A stretch of 21,761 nucleotides of DNA. Source: JALZDI01 sp965653225 (lineage in GTDB: Bacteria; Actinomycetota; Actinomycetes; Propionibacteriales; Nocardioidaceae). Shown here piece by piece: positions 7,346 through 14,190 of this stretch. A program made the position numbers and the translations under genes. Every line of letters starts with the position of its first letter. Positions within the stretch are counted from its first letter, which is position 1. The notes below the pieces were generated by a model. That model did no database searches and was not told the origin of the DNA. It worked only from the letters and a program-made list of their open reading frames with translations. Location of the stretch: the NCBI GenBank assembly GCA_965653225.1, contig CBFGZI010000055.1:1-21761 (forward strand). Reading direction: 5' to 3'.

Positions 7346-7855
7346 TTACCTCTCCGGCGGTGCGATCCGGCGGATCATCCACAGCACCGGCACGGACGCT
7401 GCGAGCGCGAGGCTGAGCAGCTTCTCGTCGTACCAGACCGGCTCGTTGATCGGCGGCATCGGGCCGATCGCCGGCAGCGGGAAGTACACGCTGGCCAGCA
7501 CCGGCACCGCGCTGCCGATCGCGACCGCCAGCGCCGGCAGCCAGAACAGCTCGCGGTCGCGCACCATCAGCAGCCCGCCGGCCGCGGCGGCCGCGATGGC
7601 CTGGCCGATGAACAGCTGCGGCAACGTGAACAGCTTGCCGTCGATTCCGGTGTCCAGCGCCAGCTTCACGTGCAGGTACGACGTGGCCACGAGCGCCAGC
7701 GCCGCGAGCAGCCGCAGGGCCAGCAGTGTGCCGGGGTGGCCGGCCGTCCGGTTGTGGTGGTCCGGCTGGTGGTCCGGCGCAGGGACGCCCTGGTCCGGGC
7801 GCTCCTCCTGCCGCTTCCGTGTGGGGGAGAGTCGGGACAGTAGCTGAGTGCTCAT
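7346..7855 (-). CDS. Small four-helix membrane protein of unknown function, next to the cupredoxin gene
   Basis: 169 residues. I do not recognise a named family with certainty. After a charged, His/Pro-rich cytoplasmic-looking N-terminus (1-42), four hydrophobic helices are seen near residues 43-67, 75-98, 103-127 and 145-165. The segment SYLHVKLALD has a His in helix 1. The overall shape (four helices, about 130 residues of membrane core) recalls DoxX/DoxD-like or related membrane proteins. The ATG at 7855 is preceded by AGGAGGAAA. It follows the multi-cupredoxin gene by 25 bp and shares its terminator, so both are one operon. A role in copper or redox handling at the membrane is inference from that position. 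Confidence 0.75.
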   Translation of the reverse strand: MSTQLLSRLSPTRKRQEERPDQGVPAPDHQPDHHNRTAGHPGTLLALRLLAALALVATSYLHVKLALDTGIDGKLFTLPQLFIGQAIAAAAAGGLLMVRDRELFWLPALAVAIGSAVPVLASVYFPLPAIGPMPPINEPVWYDEKLLSLALAASVPVLWMIRRIAPPER

Positions 7856-7880
7856 TTTTGTTTCCTCCTACTGCCGGCGC

Positions 7881-10826
7881 TCAGACCGAGCTGGAGTTTC
7901 GTCGTCGGGACCCGAACCGTGACTGCACTTGCAGCCCGGCAAGGAAGGCGAGCAGCGCGAGCCACCCGGAGCTGAAGCCCGCGACCTGGCTGGCCGAGGT
8001 CATCGTGGTGGGCGCCGTGCTGGAGCCGGAGCCGCCGGGCGAGCTCGAGATGTGCTCGGTCTTGGGCTTCACGATCAGCGTGCCCGCCATGGTCGGGTGG
8101 TACGTGCAGATGTAGTGGAACGTGCCGACCTTCTCGGCCTTCAGCGTCCAGCTGTCACCCTGGTTGAGGTTGCCGCTGTCCCAGGACTTGTCCTCGGCCG
8201 TGGCCGTGTGCGGCGCGGCGTCCTTGTTGGTGAACGTCACCGTGTCTCCCACGTGCACCTCGACCGGGTCGGGGTCGTACAGGAAGTTCGCGATGTCGAC
8301 CTGGTGGTTCTGCGCACCCGCCGCCGGCTTGGCCGACTTCTGGCTGGGCTTGGGGCCCTCGTCAGTGGTGCCCGAGCCGCCCGACGTGGACTGGTCGGGT
8401 GTGTTCGGGACCACCGTGCCCGCGGGCGCCGCGGCCACCTGCAGCGTTCCGGTCATGCCCGGGTGGAACGTGCACTGGTACTGGATCGTGCCCTGTTGGG
8501 TCAGCACGGTCGTGTAGGTCGCGTTCGGCATCATCGTTCCGCTGTCGAGCGGACCGCCGGTGACGTTGTGCGGCACCGCGTCCTGGTTGACCCAGGTGAT
8601 CTTGTCGCCGACGCGAGCGTTGAGCGTCTGCGGGTTGAACGCGTCGCCGGACATGTTGATCGTGTACGACTTCGAGCCGGGTGGCGTCGGCGCGTTCGCG
8701 CTGTCGCCGGAGCTCGAGCCGGCGCTCGGCGCGGCCGGCAGGCTGCCTCCGGTCGACGGTCCGGAGACCCCGCCCCCCGCCGAGGGTGGCGGCAGCTTCG
8801 TGCCTGCCGGCGCCGGAGCCACCTTCAAGGTTCCGGTCATGCCGGCGTGGTACTGGCACTTGTACGAGATCGTTCCCGGGCTACGCAGCACCTCGGTGTA
8901 GGACTGGCCTGGCGAGACCATGCCGCTGTTCATCGGGCCGCCGAACACGGTGTGCGGGACCGGGCTGGTGTTCTTCCAGACCACGGTGTCGCCGACGCGG
9001 GCGCTCACCGTGCTCGGGGAGAACGAGTCGGCGCCCATGGTCACGGTCACCGTCTTCGAGCCTGGTGCCGGTGCGGCGCCACCGCCGCCGGGAGCGTTGC
9101 CGCCGGGTGCGTTGCCACCAGGCGCCTTGCCACCGGGTGCGTTGCCTCCGGGTTGCTTGCCACCGGGTGGTGCGCCGGGCGGCACCTTGCCGCCGGCTCC
9201 GACGACCTTGACGGTCGCGGTCATGCCGCTGTGGAAGACGCACTGGTAGGTGTAGGTGCCGGGCGAGGCGAACTTGTGGCTGAAGTGGCCGCCGCTCATG
9301 ATCGGCCCGCTGTCGAAGCCGGTACCGGTCACGGTGTGCGCGTTCTGTCCGGTGTTGGTCCAGCTGACCGTGCCGCCGGCCGCGACCGTGATGGTCTTGG
9401 GGCTGAAGAAGTCGTCCTTGATCGACACCGACGCCTTGGAGGGAGCCGTGGTGCCGCCACCGCCACCGCCGCCGGGCGGGGGCGGAGCCGGGGTCTTGCC
9501 CCCACCGCCGCCACCGGGAGGTGGCGGGTTGCCGCCACCGCCACCGCCGGGCGGGGGCGGAGGCACGTTCCCCGACGCGTTGGTGACCTTGATGGTGCCG
9601 GTCATGTTGGAGTGGTAGGAGCAGTGGTAGTCGAACGTGCCGGGCGTGTTGAAGGTGTGGCTGTAGCTCTGCCCGCCGTTGAGGTTGCCGCTGTTGATCC
9701 CGCCCGCACCGGTTGCGGTGTGCGGGGTGCCGTCGTTGTTGGTCCAGGTGACCACGCTGCCTGCAGGGATCGTGACGTTGCGCGGGCTGAAGTTCGAGTT
9801 GATGCTGACCGCGACCTTCTGGCCGCCGTTGCTCGGCGGAGGCGGCTGCTTGCCACCACCGTTGCCGGGCGGCGGCGGGACGTTGCCGGAGTCGTCCGCG
9901 ACCCGCACGGTGCCCTTCATCTCCGAGTGGTAGGCGCAGACGAAGTCGTACGTGCCCGGCTTGTTGAAGGTGTGGCTGTACGACTGGTCACGGTGCAGGC
10001 GGCCGCTGTTGATGCCGCCGGCGCCGGAAGCGGTGTGGTCGTCACTGGTGTCGTTGAACCAGGTGACGGTGCCGCCCTTGGCGATCGTGACCACGCCTGG
10101 GCGGAACTCGCTCGAGTTGTGCATCTCGATGGTCACGTGCTTGACGTTGGGCCCGCCGGCGGTGCCGTTGTCCCCACCGTCGGAGCTCGAGCCGCCGTCG
10201 CTGGTCAGAACGAAAGGCTGCTGCTGCGGCTGGGCCAGCGGCGCCAGCGCCGTCGAAGAGGTGACGGCGCCGGCGTCCGCCGGCTTCATGGTCATGACCA
10301 TGACCATGCCGACGTATGACGTGTTCCGCGCGTCGAGGGCGTCCCGGTACATCACGTCGGATGCAGACGTGAAGCGATGGGAGAAACGCTGACCAGGCTC
10401 GAGTACCCCCGAGTCGAACTCGACGCCGGCGCCCTTATAGGACTTGATGCGGTGGACGTCGTTGTCGTTGTTCACCCAGGTCACGGTGGTTCCCGGGGTG
10501 GCCATCAGGTGCTGGCTCGACAGACCGTCGGTGATCCTGATGATCGATGTGCTCGCCGTGCTGCTCGACCTGTCCGCGCCGCTTTGTGCGGACTGTGCGG
10601 ACGTGGCCTGCGTGCTCGGCATGCCGAAGATCATCGTGGCCCCTGCAAGCATCAACGCACCCACCACTGCGAGGAGGCGGTAGGCAACGATGACCGGGTC
10701 GGGCAGGGTTGCTGTTTCCGTTTGAGGGCGTGCTTCAGCCCCGTGGGTGCGAGGTGAAATCGGAGGGCCTTTCCGCGCCACGCCTGCTTGCGCTGCTGCC
10801 CCGCACGTACATCCCGTCCCTGGCAC
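7881..10826 (-). CDS. Secreted, membrane-anchored protein with seven tandem cupredoxin (plastocyanin-like) domains
   Basis: Up to 981 residues. A signal peptide or anchor is seen near residues 48-75 (YRLLAVVGALMLAGATMIFG). Seven cupredoxin domains follow, at about 93-181, 229-309, 336-414, 465-541, 591-669, 719-797 and 841-919. Domains 2-7 each hold the type-1 copper ligands His, Cys, His and Met: 264/297/300/303, 369/402/405/408, 497/529/532/535, 625/657/660/663, 753/785/788/791 and 873/907/910/913. Domain 1 keeps a His (125) but lacks the C-x2-H-x2-M loop. Linkers are Pro/Gly-rich. Near the C-terminus a hydrophobic helix (954-966) is followed by a basic tail. It probably carries up to six copper ions for surface electron transfer or copper storage. 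GTG 10826 has no ribosome site; later starts (GTG 10781, GTG 10667) are possible. Confidence 0.85.
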   Translation of the reverse strand: MPGTGCTCGAAAQAGVARKGPPISPRTHGAEARPQTETATLPDPVIVAYRLLAVVGALMLAGATMIFGMPSTQATSAQSAQSGADRSSSTASTSIIRITDGLSSQHLMATPGTTVTWVNNDNDVHRIKSYKGAGVEFDSGVLEPGQRFSHRFTSASDVMYRDALDARNTSYVGMVMVMTMKPADAGAVTSSTALAPLAQPQQQPFVLTSDGGSSSDGGDNGTAGGPNVKHVTIEMHNSSEFRPGVVTIAKGGTVTWFNDTSDDHTASGAGGINSGRLHRDQSYSHTFNKPGTYDFVCAYHSEMKGTVRVADDSGNVPPPPGNGGGKQPPPPSNGGQKVAVSINSNFSPRNVTIPAGSVVTWTNNDGTPHTATGAGGINSGNLNGGQSYSHTFNTPGTFDYHCSYHSNMTGTIKVTNASGNVPPPPPGGGGGGNPPPPGGGGGGKTPAPPPPGGGGGGGTTAPSKASVSIKDDFFSPKTITVAAGGTVSWTNTGQNAHTVTGTGFDSGPIMSGGHFSHKFASPGTYTYQCVFHSGMTATVKVVGAGGKVPPGAPPGGKQPGGNAPGGKAPGGNAPGGNAPGGGGAAPAPGSKTVTVTMGADSFSPSTVSARVGDTVVWKNTSPVPHTVFGGPMNSGMVSPGQSYTEVLRSPGTISYKCQYHAGMTGTLKVAPAPAGTKLPPPSAGGGVSGPSTGGSLPAAPSAGSSSGDSANAPTPPGSKSYTINMSGDAFNPQTLNARVGDKITWVNQDAVPHNVTGGPLDSGTMMPNATYTTVLTQQGTIQYQCTFHPGMTGTLQVAAAPAGTVVPNTPDQSTSGGSGTTDEGPKPSQKSAKPAAGAQNHQVDIANFLYDPDPVEVHVGDTVTFTNKDAAPHTATAEDKSWDSGNLNQGDSWTLKAEKVGTFHYICTYHPTMAGTLIVKPKTEHISSSPGGSGSSTAPTTMTSASQVAGFSSGWLALLAFLAGLQVQSRFGSRRRNSSSV
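9078..9164 (-). repeat. Coding 15-bp tandem repeat (PGGNA/PGGKA linker)
   Basis: Residues about 555-583 of the multi-cupredoxin protein repeat the pentapeptide PGGNA or PGGKA five to six times, encoded by degenerate 15-bp units. It links domains 4 and 5. A repeat of this kind can change copy number by slippage, so linker length may differ between strains. Confidence 0.75.
9447..9572 (-). repeat. Coding Pro/Gly homopolymer linker (PPPP-GGGGGG blocks)
   Basis: Residues about 419-460 of the multi-cupredoxin protein alternate runs of four to five prolines with six to seven glycines, three times, between domains 3 and 4. The shorter linker between domains 2 and 3 (about 315-335) is of the same kind. 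Such linkers would hold the copper domains apart in the cell wall. The DNA is simple-sequence and a likely assembly or slippage hotspot. Confidence 0.75.
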
Positions 10827-11041
10827 AGTCGAGGGGCAGCACTCAGCGTGCGTTCGACCTGCCTTACCTGAATGGCCCCGAGAAAGCCGCTGTGAACCTT
10901 TCCAGTTCCGCCGGTCCGAAACCTAAAAGATCGCTCGTCCCGTTTGCGCCGATGGTTTTTACCTTTTTGTCCCCGGTAACCGGGTGCATCGGCCGTGTGA
11001 CGCCCACCACAGTCCTCGGGTGCGCATCCGCCCCCGGCGAC
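10827..11041 (-). other. Non-coding region between pncB and the multi-cupredoxin gene, with possible RNA structure
   Basis: A 215-bp gap without a gene and less GC-rich than its surroundings. Seen from the minus strand, GCCGATG (10993-10987) and CATCGGC (10954-10948) are exact complements. They enclose a CCCGG-TTA-CCGGG hairpin (10984-10972) and a purine-rich segment with two A5 runs. Further on, GAAC and GTTC flank a 7-nt loop. It could be the 3' end of pncB, the promoter and leader of the cupredoxin gene, or both. I could not match it to a riboswitch class. Confidence 0.45.
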
Positions 11042-12388
11042 CTACTGGCGGGCGGAGAGCACGAACGACGCCTGCTGCCCGGGATGGGTGGGGTCGAGGT
11101 AGATCGTCGGGATCGCGGGCTCGCCCTTCGACATCTGGTGCGCCATCAGCGGCAGCTCCGCCCGTGCGCGCAGGTGCCGTTCGCGGGCCGCCTCGACCGG
11201 CTCGCGCCCCACGACCTCACCGCCGCGCACCAGCGGCACCATCAGGTCGCGGTCGTTGCCGTCGTTCTCCGGTCTCTCGCCGATGCCGATGACCTCTGCC
11301 TCCGCGACACCGCCGGGGTCGATCCGGCGCAGCGCCCACTTGCGTCCCCCAACCGAAACCTTGTCCTTGCTGGCCTTGGCGACCGAGACCAGCGGTTCGT
11401 CGGGCCCGGTGCCCTGGCTGCGGGCGACCAGCTTGTACACGAACCCGGAGGTCGGGTGCCCGCTGCCGGTGACCAGGCAGGTGCCGACGCCGTAGCCGTC
11501 GACCGGCGCCGCCGCCAGCGCGGCGATCGCGTGCTCGTCGAGGTCGCTGGTGACCACGATGCGCGTGCGGTGCGCGCCGAGCTCGTCGAGCTGCTTCCGC
11601 ACCTGGCGGGCCAGCGCGGTGAGGTCGCCGGAGTCGATGCGCACCGCGCCCAGGTCGGTGCCGGCGAGCTCGATGCCGGCGGCGACGGCCTCGCGCACGT
11701 CGTAGGTGTCCACCAGCAGCGTGGTCCCGTGGCCCAGAGAGTCCAGCTGCGCCCGGAACGCGTCGCGCTCGCTGTCGTGCAGCAGCGTGAACGAGTGCGC
11801 GCTGGTGCCCGCGGTCGGAATGCCGAAGCGGTGCCGCGCGGCCAGGTTGGAGGAGGAGGCGAAGCCGCCGATGTACGCCGCGCGCGCCGAGGCGACGGCC
11901 GCCTCCTCGTGCGTACGCCGTGAGCCCATCTCGATGCACGGCCGCGTCTCCGCGGCCAGCGTCATCCGCGACGCCGCGGCGGCGATCGCCGAGTCGTGGT
12001 TGTAGATCGAAAGCAGCAGCGTCTCCAGCAGCACCGCCTCCGCGAACGTCGACTCGACCACAAGCAGCGGGGAGCCCGGGAAGTGGACCTCGCCCTCGGG
12101 ATAGCCCCAGATGTCGCCGCTGAACCGGTAGCCGGCCAGCCACTCCAGCGTCCGCTCGTCGACGACCCGGCCGCGCCGCAGGGCCTCCAGCGCCTCGTCG
12201 TCGAAACGGAACCGCTCCAGGGCGTCGAGCATGCGGCCCGTGCCCGCGACGACACCGAACCGGCGGCCCTCGGGCAGGCGGCGCCCGAACAGCTCGAACA
12301 CCGCCCGACGGTGCGCCGTACCGCTGCGCAGCGCCGCCTGGAGCATGGTCAGCTCGTAGTGGTCGGTCATCAACGCCGTGGACCTCAC
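11042..12388 (-). CDS. pncB: Nicotinate phosphoribosyltransferase
   Basis: Forms nicotinate mononucleotide from nicotinate and PRPP, the step after nicotinamidase in NAD salvage. It has 448 residues, full length for the family. Family motifs are TDHYELTMLQAAL at residues 8-20, the AGTSAHSF loop with the phosphorylatable His198, VDTYD at 226-230, RIDSGD at 250-255 and GVGTCLVTG. The GTG start at 12388 has no ribosome site but lies 6 nt after a TAGGGT -10 element, so the mRNA is probably leaderless. ATG 12370 is a less likely start, as it would cut the N-terminal strand. It is divergent from clpS, as Rv1330c is from Rv1331 in M. tuberculosis. The stop is followed by the cupredoxin upstream region. 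Confidence 0.93.
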   Translation of the reverse strand: MRSTALMTDHYELTMLQAALRSGTAHRRAVFELFGRRLPEGRRFGVVAGTGRMLDALERFRFDDEALEALRRGRVVDERTLEWLAGYRFSGDIWGYPEGEVHFPGSPLLVVESTFAEAVLLETLLLSIYNHDSAIAAAASRMTLAAETRPCIEMGSRRTHEEAAVASARAAYIGGFASSSNLAARHRFGIPTAGTSAHSFTLLHDSERDAFRAQLDSLGHGTTLLVDTYDVREAVAAGIELAGTDLGAVRIDSGDLTALARQVRKQLDELGAHRTRIVVTSDLDEHAIAALAAAPVDGYGVGTCLVTGSGHPTSGFVYKLVARSQGTGPDEPLVSVAKASKDKVSVGGRKWALRRIDPGGVAEAEVIGIGERPENDGNDRDLMVPLVRGGEVVGREPVEAARERHLRARAELPLMAHQMSKGEPAIPTIYLDPTHPGQQASFVLSARQ

Positions 12389-12422
12389 AGCCCAACCCTA
12401 GGGCGGGTTGCACAATAGAGGG
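12389..12422. promoter_or_regulatory. 34-bp divergent promoter region serving pncB and clpS, both apparently leaderless
   Basis: On minus, TAGGGT (12400-12395) ends 6 nt before the pncB GTG. On plus, CACAAT (12411-12416) ends 6 nt before the clpS GTG. Only 10 bp separate the two hexamers, so each -35 region must fall in or beyond the other promoter or its gene. The two polymerases can hardly bind together, which would couple or alternate the two genes. Confidence 0.6.
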
Positions 12423-12719
12423 GTGTCTGCACCCATGCCGACCGAGCTGGAACGCCCGGACGTCGACGACGTCATCAAGCCGGACCTGCCCTGGATCACC
12501 ATCGTGTGGAACGACCCGGTCAACCTGATGTCGTACGTCACCTATGTCTTCAAGCAGTACTTCGGCTATCCCGAGCCGAAGGCGGAGAAGCTGATGATGC
12601 AGGTGCACAAGGAGGGCAAGGCGGTCGTGTCCAACGGCGGACGTGAGGAGATGGAGCGCGACGTGCAGGCGATGCACGGCTACGGCCTGTGGGCGACCAT
12701 GGAGAAGACCGAGGCATGA
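12423..12719 (+). CDS. clpS: ATP-dependent Clp protease adaptor ClpS
   Basis: Delivers N-degron substrates to the Clp AAA+ unfoldase (ClpC in actinobacteria); 98 residues. The core IVWNDPVNLMSYVTYVF is typical. Asn30, Asp31 and His62 correspond to the substrate-pocket residues Asn34, Asp35 and His66 of Escherichia coli ClpS. The C-terminal GLWATMEK is also conserved. GTG 12423 was chosen because a CACAAT element ends 6 nt upstream; ATG 12435 would remove four residues, and the frame also opens at TTG 12408, which lies inside the promoter. It overlaps the next gene by four bases (ATGA). Confidence 0.93.
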   Translation: MSAPMPTELERPDVDDVIKPDLPWITIVWNDPVNLMSYVTYVFKQYFGYPEPKAEKLMMQVHKEGKAVVSNGGREEMERDVQAMHGYGLWATMEKTEA

Positions 12720-13300
12720 ACCCCTCCGGATTCCGTCCCGGTCGACGCGGGCGCATCCTCGGCGAGTTCTCGCCCCTGGAGGCAGAGCTGCTGCGCAGCC
12801 TGGTCTCGCAGGTGGTCGAGCTGGTGCGTGACGAGGCGCCGGAGCGCAAGACCTCCGACGACCCGCTCGAGTCGCTGCTCGACATGGAGGGCCCGCTCAG
12901 CAAGCCCGAGGACCCGGTGCTGGCACGGCTGCTGCCCGACGCCTACACCGACGACGAGGACGCGGCGGGGGAGTTCCGCCGGTTCACCGAGCGGACCCTG
13001 CGCGACCAGAAGGCCGCGCACGGGCGCCTGGTGATCTCCGACCTCGAGGAGGCGGGGCTGTCCGACGAGGTCGACGCCGACGACGAGCCGATCGAGCTCG
13101 AGCTGGCCGCCGACCAGTCACAGGCGTGGCTGCGCTGCCTGACCGACGTGCGTCTGGCCCTGGCCACCCGGCTCGGCGTCGAGCAGGACGACGAGGCCTA
13201 CTGGGACTCGCTGCCCGAGGACGACCCGCGGGTGTACATGCACGACGTGTACGACTGGCTCGGCTACGTGCAGGAGACGCTGGTCCAGTCCCTCTCGTGA
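12716..13300 (+). CDS. DUF2017 family protein, partner gene of clpS
   Basis: 194 residues, acidic and soluble, with no signal peptide or membrane segment. The start is GRRGRILGEFSPLEAELLRSLVSQVVELV. A long acidic middle follows, and the end is YDWLGYVQETLVQSLS, the pattern of the DUF2017 proteins that follow clpS across actinobacteria (Rv1332 in M. tuberculosis). The ATGA overlap makes translational coupling to clpS likely, so a role in Clp proteolysis or its control is a fair guess, but no catalytic motif is seen and the function is unknown. The Rv1333 (S58 peptidase family) homologue that follows in M. tuberculosis is absent here. Confidence 0.85.
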   Translation: MNPSGFRPGRRGRILGEFSPLEAELLRSLVSQVVELVRDEAPERKTSDDPLESLLDMEGPLSKPEDPVLARLLPDAYTDDEDAAGEFRRFTERTLRDQKAAHGRLVISDLEEAGLSDEVDADDEPIELELAADQSQAWLRCLTDVRLALATRLGVEQDDEAYWDSLPEDDPRVYMHDVYDWLGYVQETLVQSLS

Positions 13301-13328
13301 CACCGGCCTGACACGGTTCTTACCCGGA

Positions 13329-13345
13329 GGTCCGGCCCGCGGACC
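13329..13345 (+). terminator. Short GC hairpin after the clpS-DUF2017 unit
   Basis: GGTCCG and CGGACC form a 6-bp stem with a 5-nt loop, 28 nt past the DUF2017 stop. No T-tract follows and GC-rich DNA gives such stems by chance, so this is only a candidate. The 116-bp gap otherwise holds just the mec promoter. Confidence 0.3.
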
Positions 13346-13403
13346 GACTGTCTCAGGATCCGGACGAACCGCTCGCGGGTCAGGGGCGCCGGACCGGCCC
13401 GCC

Positions 13404-13409
13404 TACAGT
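13404..13409 (+). promoter_or_regulatory. Probable -10 element of the mec-cysO-cysM operon (leaderless)
   Basis: TACAGT, a good TANNNT match, ends 7 nt before the GTG start codon at 13417. There is no clear Shine-Dalgarno. Confidence 0.55.
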
Positions 13410-13416
13410 CGGGAGC

Positions 13417-13908
13417 GTGCTGACGATCGACGAGAAGACACGCGACGCGATCGTCGCCCACGCCCGCCGCGACCACCCCGACGAGGCGTGCGGCGTGGTC
13501 GCCGGGCCCGCCGGCTCGGACCGTCCGGAGCGGTTCGTGCCGATGCTCAACGCGGCGCGCTCGCCCACCTTCTACGAGTTCGACTCGGTCGACCTGCTGA
13601 ACCTGTACAAGGAGATGGACGACCGCGACGAGGAGCCGGTCGTCATCTACCACTCGCACACCGCTACCGAGGCCTACCCGTCGCGCACCGACACCGGGCT
13701 GGCGCAGGAGCCGAACGCGCACTACGTGCTGGTGTCGACGCGCGAGTGCGGAAACGACGACGGTCCGGTGGAATTTCGCTCGTTCCGCATTGTTGACAAT
13801 GAGGTGACCGAGGAGGACGTGCGCGTCGTGGAGGCGTATGACAGCACCTCCGACGACGAGGCCGGCACGCCGGCCGTCGACACAGCCGAGCAACCCCTGG
13901 AGCGTTAA
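13417..13908 (+). CDS. mec: JAMM/MPN+ metalloprotease, Mec-type CysO-cysteine hydrolase
   Basis: Zinc peptidase that releases cysteine from the C-terminus of the sulfur carrier CysO; 163 residues. The JAMM motif is complete: Glu23 in DEACGVV, then His79-x-His81-x7-Ser89-x2-Asp92 in YHSHTATEAYPSRTD. It starts a three-gene unit with cysO (3 bp on) and cysM, the order known from M. tuberculosis Rv1334-Rv1336. GTG 13417 is supported by a TACAGT element 7 nt upstream. The last 30 residues form an acidic, disordered-looking tail (DSTSDDEAGTPAVDTAEQ) beyond the enzyme core, which appears longer than in M. tuberculosis Mec. A short AT-rich patch (13788-13801) lies inside the gene. Confidence 0.93.
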   Translation: MLTIDEKTRDAIVAHARRDHPDEACGVVAGPAGSDRPERFVPMLNAARSPTFYEFDSVDLLNLYKEMDDRDEEPVVIYHSHTATEAYPSRTDTGLAQEPNAHYVLVSTRECGNDDGPVEFRSFRIVDNEVTEEDVRVVEAYDSTSDDEAGTPAVDTAEQPLER

Positions 13909-13911
13909 GAG

Positions 13912-14184
13912 ATGGCAATCGAGGTTCGGGTCCCGACGATCCTGCGGAACTACACCGACGGCGAGAAGGCCGTGTCGGCGCAGGGGGAGTCGCTCGGCGC
14001 GGTGATCGACGACCTGGAGAGCAACCACCCCGGCATCAAGGAGCGCCTGGTCGAGGGAGACGACATCCGGCGCTTCATCAACGTCTACGTCAACGACGAG
14101 GACGTGCGGTTCACCGGTGGGCTGACGACGTCGCTGTCCGACGGCGACGCCGTGGTCATCCTGCCGGCAGTCGCCGGCGGCTGA
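13912..14184 (+). CDS. cysO: Ubiquitin-like sulfur carrier protein CysO (ThiS/MoaD family)
   Basis: Small beta-grasp carrier of 90 residues ending in the diagnostic Gly-Gly. The terminal carboxylate is converted to a thiocarboxylate by an MoeZ-type adenylyl/sulfurtransferase (not in this window). It then gives its sulfur to the aminoacrylate formed by CysM. The ...VVILPAVAGG tail is typical of the family. CysO needs no proteolytic trimming here, because nothing follows the Gly-Gly. It lies 3 bp after mec and 6 bp before cysM, so the three proteins are made together. Confidence 0.93.
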   Translation: MAIEVRVPTILRNYTDGEKAVSAQGESLGAVIDDLESNHPGIKERLVEGDDIRRFINVYVNDEDVRFTGGLTTSLSDGDAVVILPAVAGG

Positions 14185-14190
14185 GCCGCG

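Noticed and set aside
7929..10319. A 796-codon plus-strand open frame opposite the cupredoxin gene
   Set aside because: Its translation is Arg/Gly/Val-rich without family motifs and mirrors codon positions of the minus-strand gene, whose six copper motifs prove it is the coding strand.
10971..10984. Rho-independent terminator of pncB (CCCGG-TTA-CCGGG hairpin)
   Set aside because: On the minus strand it is followed by A-rich rather than T-rich sequence, so it is not a standard intrinsic terminator; kept only as part of the structured region.
11217..12677. A 486-codon minus-strand frame across pncB and clpS
   Set aside because: Shadow of pncB in another frame; low-complexity Arg/Ala/Gly translation.
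13788..13801. AT-rich palindrome CATTGT-TG-ACAATG with a TTGACA hexamer inside mec, as an internal promoter for cysO
   Set aside because: No -10 element lies about 17 bp downstream, and the sequence encodes conserved-looking residues of Mec. It is probably chance.
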